A stretch of DNA of 64,000 bases from Blastomyces gilchristii SLH14081 (Eukaryota; Ascomycota; Eurotiomycetes; Onygenales; Ajellomycetaceae). Of this stretch, positions 13,586 through 23,394 are shown piece after piece. The position numbers and the translations under genes were made by a program. How positions within the stretch are numbered: position 1 is the first letter of the stretch; every line of letters starts with the position of its first letter. The notes beneath the pieces are model-generated. The model was not told where the DNA came from. It did not search any database and saw only the letters and a list, made by a program, of their open reading frames with translations. The stretch covers positions 365,740-429,739 of the forward strand of contig NW_003101669.1 of NCBI RefSeq assembly GCF_000003855.2, given 5' to 3'.

Positions 13586-13601
13586 GGCGCCAAAAACGCG
13601 T
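13586..13601. promoter_or_regulatory. E2F-like GGCGCCAAAA box next to an MCB box (ACGCGT)
   Basis: GGCGCCAAAA at 13586-13595 is followed directly by ACGCGT at 13596-13601. ACGCGT is the MluI cell-cycle box bound by MBF-type (Swi6/Mbp1, Cdc10) complexes in yeasts; TTTSGCGC-like sites are the E2F form. The pair lies about 135 bp before the RPA2 start and within the shared promoter with DBP10. RPA genes are classic G1/S targets in yeasts. Function here is inferred from sequence only. Confidence 0.5.
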
Positions 13602-13736
13602 GACTGACACGTCTTCACGAGACTCAATCAAGGCGGGGAATTAAAAGATATCAGGACAAATCGAATAGCAGAATCAAATTACAACATCCTTCCACTCCCT
13701 TCCATTTTATTACAAAGTACGCCTCCTACCGCGACT

Positions 13737-14749
13737 ATGGGTTGGTATCCTCTTGCCTTTTTGTTTACTTTTTCCTAAATGCTAATATACTCCCTCGCAG
13801 ATGGCGACCAATACACCTCATATGGTGCCCAAGGCGGCATGGCAGGAGGGGGTTTTACAGGTGGTGAAGGAGGCAGCCAAGGAGGCAGTCAGTCAGAAGG
13901 AAAGGTATGAATGCTATATTAACACTGAAGCAACCCTCACTTTCCTCGTTGCCAGCAGCTGTTTGCCTAAAGGTATCCCCTTCCCAGGGCTAACATTCTT
14001 TTTCCTCGTATTAGGGCGGCGGTTATGTGAAAAACTCACTTCGTCCTGTAACAATAAAACAGACATTGGAAGCTACCCAAGCACACGGAGACGCAGACTT
14101 TAAAATTGATGGCACGGAGGTATCACAATTAGCGTTCGTCGGCCAGGTCCGCGCCGTTAGCCACCTAACCACATTCGTCACATATAAGCTTGATGACGGG
14201 ACGGGGGAAATTGAAGTAAAATTATGGCTGGAAAAGAACGCAGTCAATCCTACAGGAGACGATATGGACACGGGAGACGCTTCACGCTCTTCGGAATCGG
14301 AGATCCAAGTCAACGGATACGCCAAGGTTTGGGGGAAGCTTAACAACTTCAACAATCGACGGAATTTTGTCGCGCATGTCATCCGCCCCATAACGAGTAT
14401 GGATGAATATCATTGCCATTTTCTTGAAGCTACAGCCATTCACCTATACTATACAAGGGGCCCAACCGGTGGTCAACCTGGTGGGAATGCGCCGCCTGGT
14501 GCGGCAAGTACGAGCGGTGGGGATCCTCTCGGCGGAAGGACGTTACCTCCAATGTCGCCATTGGCACGGAAGGTGTATGAGACTTTGAGCAATACGCCGC
14601 AGGGGAACGAAGGACTTCACGTGCAAAATCTGGCGTCAATGATGGGTTTGCCTGTTGGTGAAGTGTTCAAGGGAAGTGAAGAGCTGCTGAGCCACGGGTT
14701 GATATACCCTACCGTAGATGATAACACCTGGGCAATTCTAGAGTATTGA
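13737..14749 (+). CDS. RPA2: Replication protein A 32-kDa subunit (RPA2)
   Basis: Three coding exons: 13737-13740, 13801-13904 and 14015-14749, giving 280 residues. The first exon supplies only ATG plus one base; its donor is GTTGGT, and the 60-nt intron has a GCTAAT branch site and CGCAG acceptor. The alternative donor four bases on gives a stop, so this join is preferred. The N terminus is Gly/Ser/Gln-rich (the phosphorylated region in this family). A single OB fold follows (SLRPVTIKQ through AHVIRPI), then a Gly/Pro linker and a C-terminal winged helix (GLHVQNLASMMGLPVGEVFKG...HGLIYPTVDDNTWAIL). RPA2 is the middle subunit of the heterotrimer that coats single-stranded DNA in replication, repair and checkpoint signalling. 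Family length is about 270-280, a good match. Confidence 0.93.
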
Positions 14750-14817
14750 ACTTGGAATCGTACCTGTCACTTGCATATATTTCTCCCGTTTTCTATGTTT
14801 AGGTTAGTCGGGCTAGG

Positions 14818-14857
<40 letters not shown>

Positions 14858-15366
14858 CGGGGGATGTCACGGCTTGCCAACGACGCAAAGGATATATGGC
14901 CCTGTAACTTACCCATTAATTTATATGTAAAATTAAAATAGAATCATAAAATTCGATACCCTTGAACAACAGTAGCTAGAGTGGAGATATATTTTATCTT
15001 AAGAGTACGGACTTGAAGCACAGGTTGTAACTTTTTTTTCTAACTAACCGACCGGCTCTTGCTGCAGCTCCTCGGCTGAAACAGCCGTGACTAAGCCAGC
15101 ATCAGCGCCCGGTTTGCCGATGTCAACTCAACGTCACAAAAGAAAAAAAAACCTCCCCCAAGCGGACACTCGGTGCGAGGTCGGCGAAGCACGCAACATC
15201 TCCCCCTAGCCTTGTCTACTGCTCCTTGCACTTTGTCTTCCGTATAGGCATTTGAACAACTCTTCAATCAGGTCCTCTTCGTCACCAGGCTTCTAATTGA
15301 TCTTGCCCTATCGGTCCTTGTCTGCTCCCCTCCACCACCTGGCTGGCGCGAGCCCCGCTCATCCCC
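14750..15366. other. RPA2-FAD1 intergenic spacer
   Basis: Holds the RPA2 3' flank, a 37-base poly-T run at 14821-14857, and a C/T-rich stretch at 15190-15360 that is probably the FAD1 leader. No gene seen. Confidence 0.5.
14821..14857 (+). repeat. Poly(T) tract, 37 bases
   Basis: Uninterrupted T run 72 bp after the RPA2 stop. Runs of this length are prone to length error in sequencing and are also typical nucleosome-excluding DNA. Confidence 0.95.
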
Positions 15367-16380
15367 ATGACGAACGCTCCATCCACTACGGCAGCTGGAG
15401 ATGCACTGCTTTCAAACGGTGTTGAATCCATCAAAGAGAGCCATATATCACCAGAAAATGGGCAGACCCAACCTCTACGGAGCAATCACATTACCACTGG
15501 AAAAACCCTCCCTATACAAACCCCAGCGCAAGCGGAGGAATGTCAAGAGCTTCACGAAGAACATTCGCATCCCCCCCTCTCCACCGTGATCGCAAACCTC
15601 CATAAACAAGTCACTTCATTCCTCTCCGAATCGCACGACGCCTCCAGCATTCTCTGTAAAGTCCAGAACCAAACCCGTATCTCCCTCAGCGTCATGCAAG
15701 AAGCGCTCAATCGCTTCTCCCTACATGAACTCTCCCTGTCCTACAACGGCGGCAAGGACTGTCTAGTAATGCTCATCATATTCCTAGCCAGCCTTCACCC
15801 ACTCCCCACGACTGAAACTGTATCAAAAGATGGCAAACGCACTCCTCCCCGAACCACAATACCCGCCATCTACGCACAGCCCCACCACCCCTTCCGGTCC
15901 GTCGAGGACTTTGTGGCCTCTTCCTCCCACACCTACCACCTCTCCCTAGTCCGCTACACCACCGATCCGCCCTGCTCCACCATCCGCACCGTCTTCGCCT
16001 CTTACCTAGACCACCATCCGCAAATCCGCGCCATATTTGTCGGCACCCGCCGCACAGATCCGCATGGCGAGAAGCTAACTCATTTCGATCGCACAGACCA
16101 CGGCTGGCCTGACTTTGTGCGGATACACCCTGTGATCGACTGGCATTATGCGGAAATATGGGCATTTATTCGGCATCTAGGGATTGAGTATTGCCCTCTG
16201 TATGACGAGGGATACACCAGCCTCGGCGGGACGAATGACACGCATCCCAACCCGAAGTTGAAGATAATAGACAATAAAAACTCGAATGATGATCAGTCCT
16301 CTTCCCTGCCAAAGCCTCGGTACAGACCTGCCTATGAGCTTATGGATGACGACGAAGAACGGTTGGGGCGGGATTGGTGA
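15367..16380 (+). CDS. FAD1: FAD synthetase (FMN adenylyltransferase)
   Basis: A single exon of 337 residues starting at a true ATG. The enzyme transfers AMP from ATP to FMN to make FAD in the cytosol. It belongs to the PAPS reductase/ATP pyrophosphatase-like group. The PP-loop SYNGGKDC is at residues 125-132. The family signatures GTRRTDPHG, DFVRIHPVIDWHYAEIW, GIEYCPLYDEGYTSLGGTNDT and a C-terminal RPAYELMDDDEERLGR are all present. The first 100 residues are poorly conserved and Ser/Thr/Gln-rich, slightly longer than in budding yeast (306 residues in all). It lies tandem with RPA2 but is functionally unrelated. Its product is a cofactor of the cytochrome P450 reductase encoded further along. 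Confidence 0.95.
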   Translation: MTNAPSTTAAGDALLSNGVESIKESHISPENGQTQPLRSNHITTGKTLPIQTPAQAEECQELHEEHSHPPLSTVIANLHKQVTSFLSESHDASSILCKVQNQTRISLSVMQEALNRFSLHELSLSYNGGKDCLVMLIIFLASLHPLPTTETVSKDGKRTPPRTTIPAIYAQPHHPFRSVEDFVASSSHTYHLSLVRYTTDPPCSTIRTVFASYLDHHPQIRAIFVGTRRTDPHGEKLTHFDRTDHGWPDFVRIHPVIDWHYAEIWAFIRHLGIEYCPLYDEGYTSLGGTNDTHPNPKLKIIDNKNSNDDQSSSLPKPRYRPAYELMDDDEERLGRDW

Positions 16381-16499
16381 ATAAAAGGCCGCACGCAGCC
16401 GCAATGTTTAGCGCACTATTATTATGTTCAAGTTTCATTGTTCCTACATTCTGCGGGCGTTTTTAACAACCTATCTCTCCCAGTACTGCATACGCCGCA

Positions 16500-16526
16500 T
16501 ATATATATACATATATATATATATAT
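16500..16526. repeat. AT dinucleotide microsatellite
   Basis: Nearly perfect (AT)n with one C interruption. Confidence 0.9.
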
Positions 16527-16663
16527 CGCACCTCACATGAGACATTTGTGAGCAAAATCACAGCGCGCGCGACACCTAGACAAACAATCTTAGATTCCAT
16601 GCCGATTTCTCTATAAGCATCACACTGCTTTCTTTCTTGAATGTGGCGTTTTCCTACATGCCC

Positions 16664-16691
16664 CACACGCCACGCGCCACACGCCACGCGC
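16664..16691. repeat. Two copies of a 14-bp unit CACACGCCACGCGC
   Basis: Exact tandem duplication of a GC-rich 14-mer in an otherwise AT-rich spacer, with CCAC continuing into a partial third copy. Confidence 0.85.
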
Positions 16692-18094
16692 CACATGGAA
16701 CCCCCTACGACAGGCCAGTCGTATATTTAGAATATGTTATTTTTATTACATCTTTTGATGTCCGAAACCCACACCCCCAGATACGAATACGAATATACAA
16801 CAATACACCTGCACGGGTCCTGAACAAAACAAAGCCGAACCTTCTTTTTAACGGGATCAGGGACGCGTACATACACTCCTGGAAAAGCGATCCCACAATC
16901 CTCCTGACATCCCCTCCATTCACCCTCCGCTTTTCATTGCCAGTTGGGAATACCTCCCATTTAGCCAGCTTGCTTTCCGCACCCACATGTCTGTGAGACT
17001 AGGTTGCCTGAGCGAAAAGCAAATTACTATCCTTCGTTGATCCAAGCTCCGAACTAGCTGTCCGGGAGGAAGGGAGGGAAACACGAAAGACCCCGCTATC
17101 GAGTTCTATACATTACATATATTATTTTCCCCTAGCTCAGGGGTATGGGTTGGCCTTGGCTGTGTAGCGGGGGAGAAGGGCCGTGTCTTTCACTATTCTA
17201 GTTATTGTCATATTTGTATACATAGAGAGGTACAGTAGCCCATAGAGAATATATGCAAATAGAAGGATTGTTATGTTTTGAATATAGGTATCTGGCATAT
17301 GCCTTTGGCTGCTGGTCCGCTGCAGCAGTATTGGCTAAATTGCTTCTGTTGTCTACTGCACCTACATGCAGAAGAGGGTTTTGCTATATTAGTTACTCCT
17401 TCTGATAATTCGCACGGGGGCAGTTGAAATCGTATTGACACGGTAAGATCTAACCTACTTACTACCTCTCACCTCTATACTATGAGCAAATTGAAGTTCC
17501 ATTATTGCTATTTGTAAAATCACATGCTAAAAGCTAAAATAAGTCAAGGCAATTGCCCCATCACTTGTCTCATCACTGGCGTACACATCCGCCTCTTAAA
17601 CCGAAGTTCGTAACATCGTGTAATCATCCATCTTCATCCCTCATCATAAGCAGACATGGCACTATGTAGTGCTAGAGATGCCCCCATACCATAAAGCCGA
17701 TAACATCAAAAAAATTTCTGTCAAACATCGTACTGGCAATCGCCAAAAGCAAATAGTATGCAACGCTGAACTGTTACGCGCCGGAAATGAAATATCTGCG
17801 ATTGATACTATTGTCCCTGGGCACGCATTAGATAAAAGAATGACTTTCTGACCACCGAAGATAACAGGTAAAAGGAGAGAAGAGATATCGTATATCTTGT
17901 TGTGAGGATATTTCAATACAATCAGTTTTTCCGTGATACCGTGAGTCGTTATCCATTAATCGTAACTGCGTGTGACTGACGATGCAACACCTATTATAGC
18001 TCCATACCAGATAGCCGTAGGCGAAGTTGGTCAAATTAATCGTTCATACAGAGCCGGTAAGACTCAAAACAGAAGCCGGCAGCCTCTTAAATCT

Positions 18095-20619
18095 CTAAGT
18101 GGACGATTTCGGGGTCGCAACAGTAATTTCCCTCCGTCGACCAAGTGGAGAAGTAGATCCTGCACGGTAGTTTTCCTTTCGGGGGCTGGAATTCTCGGAT
18201 CTTGTCACACCGCCTGAAACGGGGAGAACTGTCTTGGAAGATCCAGTGGAGAGGCTATCTCCATATGAACCCTGAGAATTGAAAGCTGGGCGGCCGCGGA
18301 ATGTCGGAGTGTTCTCAATATTTCCATTACTGCGTGGTCCCCAGGAGTTAAGACGAAGACTGTTCACAGACTTATTCATCATTGGGCCACTACCATGGCC
18401 GTCAGCTTTATATATGCGAGAAATGGATTGGATTAACTTACGGTGGGGATATTGAGGTTGCAGGTGTCCAGACAGGACCAGGCCCCAAAGGAGAAGGGAA
18501 GCTTGCCTGTGAGTTTGGACTAAAGTGAGAGGCTGTCTGTTGCAAACGCTGAAGCGTGGGCGACGGCGTAGATCCATTGACCATTTCGACTGAATAGTTG
18601 TATTCTCCGGCACGGTAAGCACGACGTTCATTGCTCTGCAACTTGAGTTGTTTCTGCGCTTTCGTATCCGCAAAGCGGAGGAGAAGTTTGACCCCATCTT
18701 GAGCTGTGATGTTGTGGAACTGAGATAAAACTTTTTCTGCAATTTCGCGAGACTCAAACCTTTAGAACAAACAGCACAGATTAGCGTCTGCAAAATATCA
18801 TCAGCTTAGAAGGCGAAATCGCTAACCTGGCAAACCCAACTTCCTTGCTGACGCCAGTTTTCTCATCACGGCTGATCTTCTCTGAAACAACTTGATATGG
18901 TTGAAAATGGCGACGCAAATCCTAGTAGTTCATCAGGAAAGAAATACAAGATATGATACGGATATATATGGGAAATCTCACCGCTTCCACCCAGTCGATA
19001 GGAACATTAGTACAATAGACGTTAGTAGAACTCTTGTCTTCAAGATCCTTCAGTCGAGAATTACGAGATTTCTATAGTTTATTAGTCTCTCCTTTGACTC
19101 TGGTAGATTTTGTTTGGGTAGTTTAGGCGGACATACCTGGGCAAAACTGGCCTGATAGCCTAGATGGAAGAAACCTCGAATGCAGTTCTCGCAGGCATCA
19201 AAGCTGAAAAATTGAACGAAACCGAATCTATGAGTGATCAGCAATATATCCATTCGGAAACCACTGTGGAAGGCAATACAAACCCTTTGCAAAGGCCAGT
19301 TTCAAGATCAACAATTGCCTTGCAGCGATCAATTTTTCCGAAACGAGATGCATACGCATGCAACATCTCATCTGTTGTTTCGGGTAGGAAGCCCCGAATA
19401 TAGACATTGGTGATACCCTCTCTGTTCTCGAGGCATTTAGCCAGGGTGAGGTCCGAGGGGTTGGTCCACATGGCAGGCACTGCACGTGGAATTGCAGGAT
19501 CCTGCTGCGTCAAAGCATCAAGGTCCTGCAGTACATAACCGCCGGCACCCTTCATCATCTGGTAGGGGAGATATGGTTGAGGAGGTACCATTGACGGAGA
19601 CGGAGTGCCATAATTGTACAACATTGGGGAACGATCTGTCGGTGCAACAGCAGGGTAGCACTCCTGATGGCCAGCTTGATCAACCCCCGGAGTACAAGGA
19701 TGATTTTCCTCGATTGAAGACCAAGAATCACGGCGAGGGCCGGAAAGTTCAGGTGCGTCACCGTTCATAGCATAGGGCCAGGTGTATCCTGGGACAGAAC
19801 CTGGAACCACCGAGGGGGCAGTTACGAAGTTCGGGTATAATCCCGCAGGTAAATATGGTACTGAATTACCTTGGTCAGTAGCCTGAACATGGAGTTGTCC
19901 ATACTGATTTGCCGTGGGCACACCACCAAACATACTTCCATTAGGCACAATCAAGTATTGCCCATTATATGGACGCTGAATACTAGCCATATCACCGCTG
20001 CTACCGTGAGAAGCATGGAGATTTCCCTTGAAGGCTACAAACTTGCCATTGTGACGCTGGTTTTGCAAGTTCAGGCCTCCAACAGCGTGGGTAATAGCTT
20101 GAACATTGGGATCCCTCATACTCCCGTTTACCCCGCTAGTCTGAGGAACATGCTGATAGAAACGGTTCTGATGTTCCATGTTGTAAGCTGGCTGGTTCTG
20201 TGCATGGGCAGCGCTAGCTTCACCAGGCAGTTGCTGCTGTTGAGTTTGGGCTTGCATATTTGCAAATTGGGATTTCTAAATGTCATTCTAGGGGTCAGTG
20301 GACCTAAAGAGCTAGGCTGACACAAGAAAAAATATTCAAGTTCCTTAAAGGACCTCAATTTTTTTTCACATAGGTCGTGGGACAAGATGTCGAAAGTCTT
20401 ATTGCAAGCCAATGGCTCAGGTAGGAGGGATAATTGGTAGTGGAATTAAACGATAGATTCGACTCCACAGGGACAAGAGAACAGGGATAGAAGCAACGAG
20501 CGAAGCGGGCAGCCACGAAGTACATGGAATATCGTACTTACCTGAATAAATGGCGTAGCAGACGACCCGTTGAGACCAGGTTTTGCGGCGAGAATACCGA
20601 GCTTCTCCAAGATATCCAT
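18095..20619 (-). CDS. Two-RRM RNA-binding protein, MSSP/Cip2-like
   Basis: Seven exons on the minus strand: 20542-20619, 19284-20275, 19137-19227, 18982-19071, 18827-18921, 18442-18759 and 18095-18389. All joins keep frame and give 652 residues. The N-terminal 300 residues are low-complexity (Gln/Asn/Gly/Pro-rich, with QQQQ). RRM1 spans about 305-385 (TNVYIRGFLPETTDE; KGFGFVQF) and RRM2 about 397-475 (TNVYCTNVPIDW; KEVGFARF). A coiled basic stretch and a disordered Ser/Arg-rich tail follow. The family is close to metazoan MSSP/RBMS and to S. pombe Cip1/Cip2, cytoplasmic regulators of mRNA stability in stress. In exon 7 the acceptor GTAG at 18390 is required, because the nearer AAAG would create a stop. 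The exact mRNA targets are unknown. Confidence 0.85.
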
Positions 20620-21018
20620 GTTAGTGAGCACAAAAGTGTAAGAAAACAGGTATATGGCCTAATGGATAAGGTTTAATAAGTAGATAGAATACTACACCTG
20701 AACAAGCCCTGTGGATACGGAGTAGGAACCCAGTAAAGGCCGTGGATGCAGTGGTACAGAGAGTAATAGACAAAGACGACGACCACGCAGCACAAGGAGA
20801 AGAAGAAACAGGCAAGGCTAGAATGAAAGGAAGAAACGGATGCTAGGAGCAACAATGATCAACGAAAGAACTGCACTGAACTTGGACGAATGAAGAGGTT
20901 AGAGATGAATAAGGGGGGAAAAAGGGGCAATGGTGTAAAGCGAGAGAAGCTAGCAGCTTTGCAGGAGCTGGGCTAGTCTCGATGATGATGCTAAACAGAG
21001 CGAGAGGAAGTGATTGAG

Positions 21019-21097
21019 ATGGATGATGAGGATGATGAGGATGATGAGGATGAGGATGATGAGGATGGTGAGGATGATGAGGATGGTGATGGTGATG
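21019..21097. repeat. Imperfect GATGAG/GAT tandem repeat
   Basis: About 80 bases of ATGAGG/GATGAT units with G-to-T variants. On the transcribed strand of the RRM gene it reads as CATCAT/CCTCAT, so it could be part of the 5' leader. Confidence 0.85.
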
Positions 21098-22575
21098 GCC
21101 GGGGGAGGGAGAGAAGAGAAAGGGAGAAGAAGAGATGAGACGAGAGGTTTATAGCTGGGTTGGGGCTGGGTGGGTGTTGGCCAGGGAAAGCACGCTGCAC
21201 TCTCGGTAGCAGCAACAACAACATCAACAACACACAGAAACCACCGCCAGTCACTAACTGCAACGAGGACAACACAACTGCCCTGCCCCTTTTTTATATT
21301 TCATGCGGAATTCACTCACTCAACCACAGTAGGCACCACCACTCTGCTCTGCTACTGCCAACTGGAGAACAGAGGGAAAGAATCAGCTGGCCTGTCACTG
21401 TCACGGTATTCGTGGTATAGTCCTTCCGGCCCATATATATCTACCATTCCCCAGCAGGCTGTTTACATTTGACAGGCTGCTAACATGCTTTCGACCGGGG
21501 TTTTGCCTATAGAAACGACGACTGCTTGTATTTACAGTGTCTCTGACCTCTGGGCTTCCAGTCGAGGGAAGGAGAGACTCCTCCTTTTCATCCCATCCTC
21601 TATGGAGAAAGCACACGGGTTGGCAACAAGCCCCACGGAGAGAGAGAGATACACCTGCCCTGAGAGACAGGGAAAACGTACCCAGAGAGCATTCTCAGAA
21701 GTCAGAAAAAGAGAAAGAAACATGCAACATCCACATAGTTGAACTATGTGGCAGCCGGGTATTATGGACGATGCATGGAAGTACCTCCCATGGTCAAAAA
21801 AGAAAAAAAGTCTCCAACCTCATTTATGGCCACACCTGAGCGGTCGACACACAGGGAGTGGCTATATGAAGGATGAGCGAGATCGAGGCAAACTCTCCTC
21901 TGAGGTCGAGTTGGAATATATACAAGAGAGACACAAATGTGCATCTTGACAAAGGGGTTGTCATCACTGTCCAGAAGGAACTCTGCTAGTTGCTTACTCG
22001 GGCCGCTGTTCGACATCATACGCCGCTATATCATGTTAGTCAATGCATTAACTTACCTATTGCTCGAACACTGTGAGTTAGTCAACTCCTCTCGGTAACG
22101 AGGTGAACAAAGAAACTCTATCCTTCAAGACACCCTTTGAATTAACCGTGACAGTGTTCCCCTTTTCCATATTTCTTTTTAATTTTAATTTTTTAATTTT
22201 AATCTTTTTCCCTCACCGCTGCCCTACCGGATTAAACGGCACCGATCTCAGCGGAAAATATTCCGGAACCCCAGTAAAGTGGACCAGCCACAGGGGAACG
22301 GCAACAGACAACGGGTCCCAAAAGGAGTCAGAACTCACGAGGGAAACACGGGAAAAGGAAAGGGCGTACAACAGCAGCAAAAAAAAAAACAACCGGTCTG
22401 GAAATTCGTACGACCGCCGTCTTCCCGAATGAGCCGGGCAAGAAAAAGAAAAAGCCACCCACACCACCTACACACCCCGCAAGTCCAAAATAATAACAAG
22501 GCCCACAGGACAAGTTCCTCTCTCATATGCATGGATGCATATGGCGCAACGCCCATTGCTGGACCTTGGTGTGGG

Positions 22576-22589
22576 TTTACCTAGGTAAA
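22576..22589. repeat. 14-base perfect palindrome TTTACCTAGGTAAA
   Basis: Perfect inverted repeat centred on CCTAGG. Related TAGGTA pieces are clustered near 2.43-2.53 kb in this window. Confidence 0.85.
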
Positions 22590-23261
22590 AAAATATGCCA
22601 AAGAGCAAAGAGCATCAACCATTAATTGGTCTTGTGGTCCAATTTGGTATGGGGATAGCTATCTCATTCGCTCGTTATTTACCACGCATTCTTTCATCGC
22701 ATGCGTCTCTGTAGTGTAGACGATGGATTTAGTAGATAAATAACGTCGAATGTTGGAAAGAGCGGTCGGTACCTACCACTCGAAGCGACCTCGGCAGCTG
22801 TGCCGTGTGCATGTGACCTTTATTCATCGGCGAACTGGGAGCGGAATGACTGGGTTGTGACACAGTCGAAGAAAATATCGTTGTACAGTAGTGTAGGCAG
22901 GCATACCTAAATACCTAAAATATGGAAACAGAAAAGGCAAAATTGAGCAGAGAGGTGTATAAATGTAAAACGAGAACCGAAATAAAAAGTGAAAGAGAAA
23001 AGGGGACACAATGCAATCTATGCGTTATCACTTACAAAACGTAGAACAAAGAAGTTATAAAAAAGTAGTATATGGAAAGATGAAATCAAGAAGAGGGGTA
23101 AAGAAAAGGAAAAAGAAAGGAAAAGGAAGGAAGGAAGAAACGAAGAAGTATATCCTATCAAAAAGAAAAGAGAAAATGAAAATATAGAAATAAAAAAATA
23201 GAAAACCCAAACATATTCATGCATACCATGCCATGCCATGCGAATGCCATGCGACACCAGA

Positions 23262-23263
<2 letters not shown>

Positions 23264-23296
<33 letters not shown>
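23264..23296. repeat. TA dinucleotide microsatellite
   Basis: Sixteen or more TA units, preceded by short CATGC repeats at about 23226-23252. Confidence 0.9.
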
Positions 23297-23298
<2 letters not shown>

Positions 23299-23349
23299 AT
23301 CAACAACTCATGAAAAACAGAAAATCAAAGCCCCCAACAATCATCACCC

Positions 23350-23391
23350 AACTCAGACCCCCTAACTCAGACCCCCTAACTCAGACCCCCT
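23350..23391. repeat. Three exact copies of AACTCAGACCCCCT
   Basis: A 14-bp unit repeated three times without mismatch, ending four bases before the P450 reductase stop codon on the opposite strand. It therefore forms the first bases of that gene's 3' UTR. Confidence 0.95.
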
Positions 23392-23394
23392 TAC

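Larger units (their letters stand above)
16381..18094. other. Convergent intergenic region
   Basis: Lies between the FAD1 and RNA-binding protein 3' ends. Holds an AT dinucleotide repeat and a 14-bp tandem repeat near 16.5-16.7 kb. The short open frames inside it show no domain or codon pattern to support a gene. Confidence 0.5.
20620..23394. other. Long repeat-rich spacer upstream of the RNA-binding protein gene
   Basis: The minus-strand 5' region of the RRM gene contains a GAT/GAG-rich tract at 21019-21097 and many short purine runs; it is probably promoter and long leader. A 14-base palindrome TTTACCTAGGTAAA is at 22576-22589. A TA repeat and CATGC repeats lie near 23230-23296. Open frames here are products of low-complexity sequence. 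Confidence 0.5.

Noticed and set aside
23018..23299. Hydrophobic minus-strand frame with many Ile, Tyr, Phe and Ser
   Set aside because: Translation of TA and A/G-rich repeats, not a membrane protein.
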